From NCBI RefSeq assembly GCF_918698085.1, contig NZ_CAKKLP010000017.1, forward strand, positions 1-64,000: DNA of 64,000 bases, in the 5' to 3' direction. A program made the translations under genes and the position numbers. Positions 44,536 through 52,381 of this stretch are shown here, in pieces. Within the stretch, counting starts at the first letter, position 1, and every line of letters starts with the position of its first letter. The notes beneath the pieces are model-generated. The model worked only from the letters and a program-made list of their open reading frames with translations, made no database searches and had not been told where the DNA came from. Source of the stretch: Chryseobacterium sp. Bi04. GTDB lineage: Bacteria > Bacteroidota > Bacteroidia > Flavobacteriales > Weeksellaceae.

Positions 44536-45930
44536 ATGACAAAAAAATTATTTCTCGTACTGCTTCTTGCTGTACAAACTGCTTTTGCACAAATTATTTC
44601 CAAAGATCCAACATTTGCTTCAAACGGAATATACACTATGTCTGGTAATAATGCCTGGTCGAGAATGATTCAAAACCCGGACGGCAGCATTTATTTCACC
44701 TATAATACCCATAACAGCAACACAGGAATTGAAAAATCTTTTTTATCTAAGCTTAGCCCCGGCGGAATTATAGATACTTCTTTTGGAATCAACGGGGAAC
44801 TTCAGCTACCTTATTCTGCTACAGACAGCCAGTTAAAAAAACAATCTGATGGAAAGCTTGTGGTATTTGGTTTTTCAGACACGGGAGCATCTATATCAAG
44901 AATACTTCCAAACGGACAATTAGATCCTACTTTTGGCTCCAATGGCATTGCTTTCATAGCAGCACTTGGTAATGATGGAAATACCCGTTCCTACGGTCTT
45001 ATCCTGCAAAACGAAAAAATAATTGTTCACGGCATTGACTACTCAAACGGTCAGGTTTATCAACACAGAATTTACAGGCTTACTGCCGCAGGAGCTATTG
45101 ATAACACTTTTGGAAATAACGGTTCTGTATTCACTGAAGGAAGCTGGTCAAACGGAACATTTGTTCTTACAGATAATCAATCCAATATAGTGGTCATTAC
45201 AAATACTGGTATTCTGAAAAAACTTACTGCAGACGGCCAGCCATTAGTAAGTTTTGGGAATAATGGCACTCTACAAATGACATCCAGTTTAAATCATGCA
45301 GGCTGTGTATTGATGGATACTAACAATAAAATTATTTATTCGAACATAAATGATGAAATTTTCAGAATTAATGCAGACGGCACTCCCGATACTACATTCA
45401 ACTATGATTTATATTCACATTCCGGCATCAATGGTGGTGCATGGATTACAAGCATTATTGAAAAGGATGGGTATTATTACATTGGAGGAAGTGGTGAAGG
45501 AGATTTTAGACCTACTCATTTTATTTCCAAACTCAATCAAAATGGTAGTATAAATTCCAATTTCAGCTATTACTCCGAGACCAATCCGGAACTAACATTT
45601 ATTGGTGATATGATTGTGAATGACACTAATATTATAGCCTGCGGAAACGGCTATGTTACTAAATATTTGCTAAACAATACGACTTTATCAACAACTGATA
45701 TTACAAAAACGAACAGCATATTTTCTTTCGAAAACCCTGTTAAGAAAGATTTGGTTTTCAACACAAAAGAAAAAGTAATCAAAATAGAAATTTATTCTAT
45801 GGACGGCAAAACCATAAAAGTTTTAAAAGACAATAATACTGATGTTTCAGATTTGTTAAAGGGGAATTATATTGCAAAAGTAATATTTGAAAGTGGAAAA
45901 ACATCTGTAAAAAAACTTATAAAGGATTAA
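44536..45930 (+). CDS. delta-60-repeat protein with T9SS type A sorting domain (copy 3)
   Basis: A 464-residue protein. The signal peptide is almost identical to copy 2 (MTKKLFLVLLLAVQTAFAQ), with repeats such as IDTSFGINGEL, LDPTFGSNGIA and IDNTFGNNGSV. The sorting tail (IEIYSMDGKTIKVLKD ... VKKLIKD) is more diverged. It is the last member of the tandem family and ends at a strong terminator. The variability among repeats, with conserved ends, suggests surface diversification. Confidence 0.88.
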   Translation: MTKKLFLVLLLAVQTAFAQIISKDPTFASNGIYTMSGNNAWSRMIQNPDGSIYFTYNTHNSNTGIEKSFLSKLSPGGIIDTSFGINGELQLPYSATDSQLKKQSDGKLVVFGFSDTGASISRILPNGQLDPTFGSNGIAFIAALGNDGNTRSYGLILQNEKIIVHGIDYSNGQVYQHRIYRLTAAGAIDNTFGNNGSVFTEGSWSNGTFVLTDNQSNIVVITNTGILKKLTADGQPLVSFGNNGTLQMTSSLNHAGCVLMDTNNKIIYSNINDEIFRINADGTPDTTFNYDLYSHSGINGGAWITSIIEKDGYYYIGGSGEGDFRPTHFISKLNQNGSINSNFSYYSETNPELTFIGDMIVNDTNIIACGNGYVTKYLLNNTTLSTTDITKTNSIFSFENPVKKDLVFNTKEKVIKIEIYSMDGKTIKVLKDNNTDVSDLLKGNYIAKVIFESGKTSVKKLIKD

Positions 45931-45958
45931 TTTCCTTTTTAAATTTTTTCAGTCTGAT

Positions 45959-45995
45959 AAAAGTATTTACTTACAGTTTAAGTAAATACTTTTTT
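45959..45995. terminator. terminator of the delta-60 gene cluster
   Basis: AAAAGTATTTACTT/AAGTAAATACTTTT perfect 14-bp stem with a 7-nt loop and a T-run. Confidence 0.92.
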
Positions 45996-46027
45996 GTTTT
46001 TAAGCTTAAACAAAATAAATTTACAGA

Positions 46028-46504
46028 ATGAGTAAAGAGCACCACTACAAAACCATTGTCCAATGGACCGGAAATAAAGGAACCGGAACCAGCGGCTACA
46101 GAGATTATGAAAGAAGTCACACGATTTCAGCAGAAAACAAACCCAATATTGAAGGTTCATCCGACCCTTCTTTCCGGGGAGACAAAATGAAATATAACCC
46201 GGAAGAAATATTTTTGTCATCACTTTCCTCATGTCATATGCTTTGGTATCTCCATTTTTGTTCTGAAGCAGGCATTATTGTTATAGACTATACAGACGAA
46301 GCTACGGGAATAATGGCCGAAACATCCAATGGTAGCGGGCATTTCACCGAAGTAACACTACACCCCACAGTTATTGTAGCTGAAAAATCTATGATTGAAA
46401 CTGCAGAACAGCTCCATTATAAAGCCAATGAATATTGTTTTATTGCCAATTCCGTTAATTTCCCTGTAAAACACATCCCATTGGTTTCAGTTATTGGAAA
46501 ATAA
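46028..46504 (+). CDS. OsmC/Ohr family peroxiredoxin-like protein
   Basis: A 158-residue protein with the OsmC fold: the YNPEEIFLSSLSSCHMLWYL segment with the peroxidatic Cys, then the second conserved Cys in NEYCFIANSVNFPV. An N-terminal HTISAENKPNIEGSSDPSF segment precedes them, as in the YhfA/OsmC-like branch. It is predicted to reduce organic hydroperoxides in the cytosol. It is monocistronic, between the T9SS cluster and a repeat element. Confidence 0.88.
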   Translation: MSKEHHYKTIVQWTGNKGTGTSGYRDYERSHTISAENKPNIEGSSDPSFRGDKMKYNPEEIFLSSLSSCHMLWYLHFCSEAGIIVIDYTDEATGIMAETSNGSGHFTEVTLHPTVIVAEKSMIETAEQLHYKANEYCFIANSVNFPVKHIPLVSVIGK

Positions 46505-46526
46505 AGTATTGAGATCATGAATCTTC

Positions 46527-46606
46527 AATGGTCAATCCATTTCGCTTGTGAATTATGCACGTTCTATTGACTATTCATTTTGAGGAGCAAAAAATTCACT
46601 ATTGAC
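46527..46606. repeat. inverted, diverged copy of the 7.7-kb dispersed repeat
   Basis: Reads aatggtcaat, ttcgcttgtgaatt and ggagcaaaaaattcactatt in the order expected for the reverse complement of the repeat at 7684-7766, with point changes between. It lies between the OsmC and Nudix genes. Confidence 0.7.
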
Positions 46607-46714
46607 TTTGTGAAGCAAAAACTGACTCCTGCCAGTTCTATCACTCAAAAAACAACGTAGGTTAATTATTGTTAAGCCCTTTAATTCTTCAAGATATATT
46701 GTTAAATTTGAAGT

Positions 46715-47344
46715 ATGGAAAATTTTGGAAAAGATTTATTGAGGAAAATAACTAATGTAGAGCTGCCTGGTGAGCACGCTCATGGGGTGTTCTCGCCCCC
46801 TTACCGTCCTGTTTTTACGTATGATGAAGTACTGGCAAAGAATCCCAAATTTGCAGCAGTTAATATTGTATTGTATTTAAAAGACAATGAATGGTATTTT
46901 CCTCTGATCCAAAGAACCATTAATGAGCATGACAGACATAGCGGCCAGATTTCACTTCCCGGCGGAAAACGGGAGGAAATGGATCAGGATTTTGCTGAAA
47001 CAGCCATTAGGGAAACATCTGAAGAAATTGGAATCGATAAACATTATCTGAGGATTATCAGGGAAATGTCTCCTATCTATGTTCCACCGAGTAACTTTTA
47101 TGTATATCCTTATATTTCGTATACTAAAAAGAACCCGCTTTTCGTTCTTCAGCAGAGCGAAGCCGTGGAAACCATTGAATTTCCTATCACCTCTTTTCTA
47201 AATCTGTCTGACATTCCGGAAATGATGGCTCTTCCCAGTGCAGGAGGCCATGAAGTTCCTGTGATTAATTTCAATGGATATATTATCTGGGGCGCTACAG
47301 CGATGATATTAAGTGAATTCAGCCAGTTGCTGAAAAATATGTAA
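46715..47344 (+). CDS. Nudix hydrolase, CoA pyrophosphatase-type
   Basis: A 209-residue protein. The segment HSGQISLPGGKREEMDQD followed by AETAIRETSEEIGI combines the Nudix box (REtxEEiGi) with the upstream GQxSxPGG pattern of the CoA pyrophosphatase (NudL/UPF0035) group. The usual first Glu of the box is Asp, as is common in that group. It hydrolyses a nucleoside-diphosphate-linked substrate, probably CoA, in the cytosol. Gap of 27 bp to the acyltransferase gene: probable operon with plsC, lipoprotein and mpl-like genes. Confidence 0.85.
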   Translation: MENFGKDLLRKITNVELPGEHAHGVFSPPYRPVFTYDEVLAKNPKFAAVNIVLYLKDNEWYFPLIQRTINEHDRHSGQISLPGGKREEMDQDFAETAIRETSEEIGIDKHYLRIIREMSPIYVPPSNFYVYPYISYTKKNPLFVLQQSEAVETIEFPITSFLNLSDIPEMMALPSAGGHEVPVINFNGYIIWGATAMILSEFSQLLKNM

Positions 47345-47371
47345 CTTTGCACAACCGTGTTTAATTGAGAG

Positions 47372-48178
47372 ATGGCGAAGAAAAATATTTTCACCGATGC
47401 ATTCGGAACACCTTATTTTTTAAAAAGGTTAGTTATTTTTATTTTAGGAATTGTATCCTATAGGCGATTCAATGGCTTTAATAAATTGAAGATAACCGGC
47501 ACAGAGCACCTTGTGGATCTTCCGGACTCCAATGTACTTTTTGTGTGTAACCATCAAACCTATTTTGCGGATGTGGCAGCAATGTATCATGCATTCTGTG
47601 CCGTAAATAATGGCTATTTAAATACCATAAAAAACCCGATCTACCTGTTGAATCCAAAGATTGATTTTTACTATGTAGCAGCCGAAGAAACCATGAATAA
47701 AGGTATTCTTCCGAAAATTTTCAAAATTGCAGGAGCTGTAACCGTAAAAAGAACCTGGAGAGCAGAAGGTAAGAATGTTAACAGAATGGTAGATATGAGT
47801 GAAGTTGACAATATTATGAAGGCTTTGGACAATGGGTGGGTAGCCACTTTCCCACAGGGAACAACATCAGCTTTTGCCCAGGGAAGAAGAGGTACGGCTA
47901 AACTGGTGAAAAACCAGCGTCCTATTGTCATTCCCATTAAAATAAACGGGTTTAGAAGAGCTTTTGATAAAAAAGGCCTTCGTGTAAAAGTCACCGGAGT
48001 AAAGCCAACGATGGAATTCAAAGCCCCTCTGGATATCGACTATGATAATGAAAAAGCACCGGAAATTTTATTAAAAATTATGACTGCTATTGAGCAGACC
48101 GAGGATTTCAACCTCCTACACACTTATGATGAAGAACTTAAAGCTAAAAAATTAGAACAACAGGACCCTAATAATTAA
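47372..48178 (+). CDS. plsC: 1-acyl-sn-glycerol-3-phosphate acyltransferase-like protein
   Basis: A 268-residue PlsC-family protein. Motif I reads VCNHQTYFAD, where the spacing His-x5-Asp is one longer than the usual HX4D. Motif III reads FPQGTTSAF in place of FPEGTRS, and motif IV is PIVIPIKINGF. A short hydrophobic segment (residues 14-30) suggests membrane association. It transfers an acyl chain to lysophosphatidic acid or a similar lipid. The two motif deviations may be normal for this flavobacterial branch. It sits in an apparent operon with the Nudix gene and a lipoprotein gene. Confidence 0.82.
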   Translation: MAKKNIFTDAFGTPYFLKRLVIFILGIVSYRRFNGFNKLKITGTEHLVDLPDSNVLFVCNHQTYFADVAAMYHAFCAVNNGYLNTIKNPIYLLNPKIDFYYVAAEETMNKGILPKIFKIAGAVTVKRTWRAEGKNVNRMVDMSEVDNIMKALDNGWVATFPQGTTSAFAQGRRGTAKLVKNQRPIVIPIKINGFRRAFDKKGLRVKVTGVKPTMEFKAPLDIDYDNEKAPEILLKIMTAIEQTEDFNLLHTYDEELKAKKLEQQDPNN

Positions 48179-48194
48179 AGTAAATTAAAAAATT

Positions 48195-48632
48195 ATGAAC
48201 AGAATAATAGGAATCTTATTCGCCATCATAGTATTAGTTTCGTGTAACAGCCAAAAAGTATATTCAGATTTTGATATAAGTTATTCCAAAAGTGGAGGAT
48301 ATGCACCGGTATATGAAAACCTGCTTATAAAAGGTAATAATGCACACTATTCTTTCGAAGGGCAGGGTAAAAAATACAAACAGGATTTTAAAATCTCAAA
48401 CGAAGATTTAAAAAAACTGGATCAAACCCTTTCTCAGAACAATTTTAGAAGAATTCAGGAAAGCCGTAAAAAACTTTACGATAACATTACCACTTCTATC
48501 AACATCAAGAAAGGGCCCAATGAAGGCAGTAAAACAGATGCAAGCCTGATTGTTCCCAACTACCAAACCAATTGGGACAATATACTCCAGGCTTTCCAGG
48601 AGCTCATTAATAATAATGTTAAAAAACAGTAA
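48195..48632 (+). CDS. small lipoprotein of unknown function
   Basis: A 145-residue lipoprotein: signal MNRIIGILFAIIVLVSC with the lipobox VSC at residue 17. The remaining 125 residues form one domain (YSFEGQGKKYKQDFKISNED; DNITTSINIKKGPNEGSKTD) reminiscent of small periplasmic beta domains; no family is recognised. It lies 16 bp after plsC and 6 bp before the mpl-like gene, so it is certainly co-transcribed and may act at the envelope. Confidence 0.75.
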   Translation: MNRIIGILFAIIVLVSCNSQKVYSDFDISYSKSGGYAPVYENLLIKGNNAHYSFEGQGKKYKQDFKISNEDLKKLDQTLSQNNFRRIQESRKKLYDNITTSINIKKGPNEGSKTDASLIVPNYQTNWDNILQAFQELINNNVKKQ

Positions 48633-48638
48633 ATACAA

Positions 48639-49976
48639 TTGAAAACCCACTTCATTGCCATTGGCGGAAGCGCTATGCATAATCTTGCTATTGCGCTAAA
48701 AGATAAAGGATATCAGGTTACAGGTTCAGATGATGCTATTTTTGAGCCTTCAAAATCCAGATTGGAAAAAAAAGGACTCCTGCCACAGGAAATGGGCTGG
48801 TTTCCGGAAAAAATAACCTCAGATATTGACGCTGTTATTCTGGGAATGCATGCTCACCAGGATAATCCTGAATTGGCAAAAGCAAAAGAATTGGGCTTAA
48901 AGATATATTCCTACCCGGAATTTTTATACGAACAGTCAAAAAATAAAACCAGAGTGGTAATTGCCGGTTCACATGGTAAGACAACCATCACTTCAATGAT
49001 CCTTCATGTTCTGAACTTCCATCAGAAGGAAGTGGATTTCATGGTAGGAGCACAGTTGGAAGGTTTTGACTGTATGGTAAAACTTACTCAGGATAATGAT
49101 TTTATGGTGCTGGAAGGTGATGAATACCTGTCCTCTCCTATTGACCTGCGTTCAAAGTTCTTATTATACCAACCGAATATCGCTTTAATGAGCGGTATTG
49201 CCTGGGACCACATCAATGTTTTCAAAACTTTTGATGATTATATTGAGCAGTTCAGAAAATTTGTGGCAAGTATTACTGCCGGCGGGGTTTTGGTTTACAA
49301 CGAAGAAGACCCGGAAGTGGTAAAAGTAGTGGAAGATGCTGAAAATTATTTCAGAAAAATCCCTTACAAAACACCTGAATATGAAATCAATAATGGACAG
49401 GTATACTTACAAACTGAAATGGGAGATGTTCCTCTTTCCGTTTTTGGGGCACATAATCTATTAAATATGGAAGGGGCAAGACATATCTGCCGCCAGCTTG
49501 GGATTATGGACGAAGATTTCTATGAAGCAATTATGAGCTTCAAAGGGGCTTCCAAACGTCTTGAAAAAGTAGAAAGAGAAGATAAAGGAATCCTTTACAA
49601 AGATTTTGCCCATGCTCCAAGTAAAGTGAAGGCAGCAGTAAAAGCCTTCAAAGAACAATTTGAGAATAAAAAGAAATATGGGTTCCTGGAACTTCATACG
49701 TATTCCAGCTTAAATCCTGTCTTTTTAGAGCAATATGACCATGCAATGGATGGGTTGGAAGAAGCTATTGTATTTTATTCTGAAGACGCCCTAAAAATCA
49801 AAAGAATGGAACCTATCTCTCCCGAATTCATTAAAGAAAAATTCAAAAATGAAAATCTAAAGGTTTTCACCAATGCTGAAGATCTTCATGCCTACTGGAA
49901 CACTTTAGATAAGACCAATGGTGTTTATTTGATGATGAGCTCCGGAAACTTTGGTGGCCTGGATCTTACGAAGTAA
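48639..49976 (+). CDS. mpl: Mur ligase family protein, Mpl-like muropeptide ligase
   Basis: A 445-residue protein starting at TTG (48639), which gives MKTHFIAIGGSAMHNLAIAL in register with Mur N-domains. The ATP-binding loop is VVIAGSHGKTTIT (about residues 104-116), followed by GDEYLSSPIDL and DFAHAPSKVKAAV. The order and length fit UDP-N-acetylmuramate:L-Ala-gamma-D-Glu-meso-DAP ligase, which recycles murein tripeptide. MurC is the alternative, but the start IGGSAMHNLA favours Mpl. It is last in the Nudix-plsC-lipoprotein operon. Confidence 0.85.
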   Translation: MKTHFIAIGGSAMHNLAIALKDKGYQVTGSDDAIFEPSKSRLEKKGLLPQEMGWFPEKITSDIDAVILGMHAHQDNPELAKAKELGLKIYSYPEFLYEQSKNKTRVVIAGSHGKTTITSMILHVLNFHQKEVDFMVGAQLEGFDCMVKLTQDNDFMVLEGDEYLSSPIDLRSKFLLYQPNIALMSGIAWDHINVFKTFDDYIEQFRKFVASITAGGVLVYNEEDPEVVKVVEDAENYFRKIPYKTPEYEINNGQVYLQTEMGDVPLSVFGAHNLLNMEGARHICRQLGIMDEDFYEAIMSFKGASKRLEKVEREDKGILYKDFAHAPSKVKAAVKAFKEQFENKKKYGFLELHTYSSLNPVFLEQYDHAMDGLEEAIVFYSEDALKIKRMEPISPEFIKEKFKNENLKVFTNAEDLHAYWNTLDKTNGVYLMMSSGNFGGLDLTK

Positions 49977-50020
49977 TGCTAATCTGAAAATGAATTTCAT
50001 TTCAGAATTCTGTATAAAAC

Positions 50021-50050
50021 AAACCTCCTTCCAGCTGAAAGGAGGTTTTT
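50021..50050 (+). terminator. terminator after the mpl-like gene
   Basis: AAACCTCCTT/AAGGAGGTTT perfect 10-bp stem with a short loop and a T-run. Confidence 0.9.
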
Positions 50051-50123
50051 CATTTAGTTAATTCGTTTAAAATACCTTTTAATAACAGCTTGGGTTAATC
50101 TGGAAAGATAATAGTACTATTTT

Positions 50124-51185
50124 TTAAAGTTTACCTACTTCGGTAATGAGATTCCTCAGGATGTCTTCAGTAGAAAGTTCACTGTAATGATGAATGGACT
50201 GCCCTACCCAAAGTCCCAGAAAATCTGAGTTCTGTAAATATTTTGCAGCTTTACGCAGCTGATTGGTCAGTTTATTCTGATACGGATAAGGTAAAATATA
50301 TTCCGAATTTTCAAGGACTTCAATGTATTTATTTTTAACCCCTCTGGCATATCTTCCTGAAAAACTTTTCGTTAAAACAATCTCGTTCTCTTTCACTTTC
50401 TTTAGACGCTCTTTTTCAAAAGGTTGCAGAGCACTTTCTGTAGACGCTAGCAAAAGATTACCTACCTGGAAACCCTGTGCTCCCAAATCATTGATTGCCT
50501 GTACTGTTTTAGCATTATAAATTCCTCCTGCATAAATCAAAGGAACATTCACATGATCATAAACCTGTGACAATAGAGACAAGCCTCCAATCTGGGGAAT
50601 ATCATCCGCATCAAAACTTCCTCTATGCCCTCCCGCTTCTATTCCCTGAACGCAAATCATATCAATTCCTGATTTCTCCAGAACTAAAGCTTCTTCTACA
50701 GAAGTACAGGTTCCAATAAGGGTTAGCCCATTTTCTTTTAGCTTCTGAATACTTTTATCATCTAAATTTCCAAAAGTAAAGCTTAGAATACTGCACTTCT
50801 CAGCTATTACAGCATCTACCTGCTCATGATAGGTGCTTAATTGAATAGCTTCAAGATCCGGAAGTCTGACTTCAATAGTATGCTCTCTGGCCAGCTGTTC
50901 TATGAACTCTTTGGTTTTTACAAATTTCGTTTTTAGATCTGCTGTGACTTCTGGAATAGAATGTACAAAAATATTTGCTGCAAAAGGCCTATCAGTAAGT
51001 TTCCGGGTTTCTCTGATCAGCTCAATAGACTGATCGGCTGAAAGATCAGCCAGCGCCAAAGATCCCAGACAATTTGCTTTTGTTGCTGCTGCAACCATCT
51101 GTGGTGTACTTACTCCAAACATTGGAGCCTGAATTACAGGATATTTTACTCCTAATTTTTTACTGATTGTATCCGGCCAAAACAT
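50124..51185 (-). CDS. nitronate monooxygenase-like FMN enzyme
   Basis: A 353-residue TIM-barrel flavoprotein of the NMO/2-nitropropane dioxygenase group. KYPVIQAPMFGVSTPQMVAA is the N-terminal phosphate and FMN region. CVQGIEAGGHRGSF carries the conserved His, and YAGGIYNAKTVQAINDLGAQ with GFQVGN is the C-terminal FMN-binding part. It oxidises alkyl nitronates such as propionate-3-nitronate. It is monocistronic, on the minus strand. Confidence 0.85.
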   Translation of the reverse strand: MFWPDTISKKLGVKYPVIQAPMFGVSTPQMVAAATKANCLGSLALADLSADQSIELIRETRKLTDRPFAANIFVHSIPEVTADLKTKFVKTKEFIEQLAREHTIEVRLPDLEAIQLSTYHEQVDAVIAEKCSILSFTFGNLDDKSIQKLKENGLTLIGTCTSVEEALVLEKSGIDMICVQGIEAGGHRGSFDADDIPQIGGLSLLSQVYDHVNVPLIYAGGIYNAKTVQAINDLGAQGFQVGNLLLASTESALQPFEKERLKKVKENEIVLTKSFSGRYARGVKNKYIEVLENSEYILPYPYQNKLTNQLRKAAKYLQNSDFLGLWVGQSIHHYSELSTEDILRNLITEVGKL

Positions 51186-51360
51186 AAGGATTATTTTTAT
51201 TAGAAGTTACGGATAAGCAGACAATGCTCATTATTAAAATAATATGACATTGCTCACAAAGATAATTTTAATAAGAATCCCACAGATCCCACCGGGCATA
51301 AAGACCTTTTGAATCTTAAAATTTGTGGAATCTGTGGGGAATTATTTCAACTTTTTAGTA

Positions 51361-52236
51361 CTAAATATCTGCTACAGCATTCAGCATCTTCTGTTCCCAT
51401 TCCGGATCTTTCGGATCAAAAAACAGTCTTTTTCCTGTATCTAAAGAACGGACAGCATTCATCTCATCTTCTGTCAGCTCAAAGTCGAATACATTAAAAT
51501 TTTCTTCAATCCTTGATGGAGTTACTGATTTGGGGATGACCACGAAACCTTCCTGTAAATGCCATCTTAAAATAACCTGAGCTACAGTTTTACCATATCT
51601 TTCGGCAATAGCCTTTAATTCAATATTGTTCAAAAGATTAGCATTTCCGTTTCCAAGCGGGCTCCAGGGTTGTGTTACAATATTATTTTCTCTGTCGTAA
51701 ACCTGTAATTCTTTCTGTTGGAAGACTGGGTGTAGCTCAATCTGATTGATCACCGGTACAACAGCTGAATGAGCTTTTAATTCTTCCAGTTTCTCAACCG
51801 TAAAATTACAAACTCCTATTGCTTTAATTTTTCCTTCCTGATACAATTCCTCCAGAGCTTTCCAGGTTCCTAAAAAGTCTCCATAAGGCCAATGGATTAG
51901 ATACATATCAAGATAGTCCATTTGTAATCGGTTTAATGTTCTCTGAAATGCACTGTTTGTTTTTTCATATCCATGATCCTGAACCCAAACCTTTGAAGTG
52001 ATAAACAGCTCATCTCTATTGATTCCACTATTTTTCACAGCAGCCCCCACCGCAGTTTCATTCTGATAAATAGCAGCCGTATCAATCATTCTGTATCCTG
52101 TCTGAATAGCTTTAATGACTGCACTTTCACATTCCTTCAGGTCTTCCATCTGCCATACTCCAAATCCTAAAGCAGGAATATCTATCCCATTATTTAAGGT
52201 TACCACAGGCTGCCCTGTGTAGGTTTTCTTTTGCAT
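51361..52236 (-). CDS. aldo/keto reductase
   Basis: A 291-residue AKR with all four catalytic residues in the expected motifs: Asp and Tyr in MIDTAAIYQNE, Lys in ITSKVW and His in LIHWPYG. The NADPH-binding C-terminus reads IPKSVTPSRIEENFNVFDFE. It reduces small aldehydes or ketones in the cytosol. Its 5' end faces the large repeat array at 52382, so its promoter must lie in the first 145 bp upstream or within the array. Confidence 0.93.
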   Translation of the reverse strand: MQKKTYTGQPVVTLNNGIDIPALGFGVWQMEDLKECESAVIKAIQTGYRMIDTAAIYQNETAVGAAVKNSGINRDELFITSKVWVQDHGYEKTNSAFQRTLNRLQMDYLDMYLIHWPYGDFLGTWKALEELYQEGKIKAIGVCNFTVEKLEELKAHSAVVPVINQIELHPVFQQKELQVYDRENNIVTQPWSPLGNGNANLLNNIELKAIAERYGKTVAQVILRWHLQEGFVVIPKSVTPSRIEENFNVFDFELTEDEMNAVRSLDTGKRLFFDPKDPEWEQKMLNAVADI

Positions 52237-52381
52237 AAACTCTTAGTTTTAATTTTTAATATAAAGTGATTAAACAAATTTGCAATAAAAAATTGAAATT
52301 TTCACCTACCATTTTTACTGGTTGTGTCAAGAATTGGTATTTAATAAGCTCTTTGAAACGTTATTTTTTGAGATCATAAAG

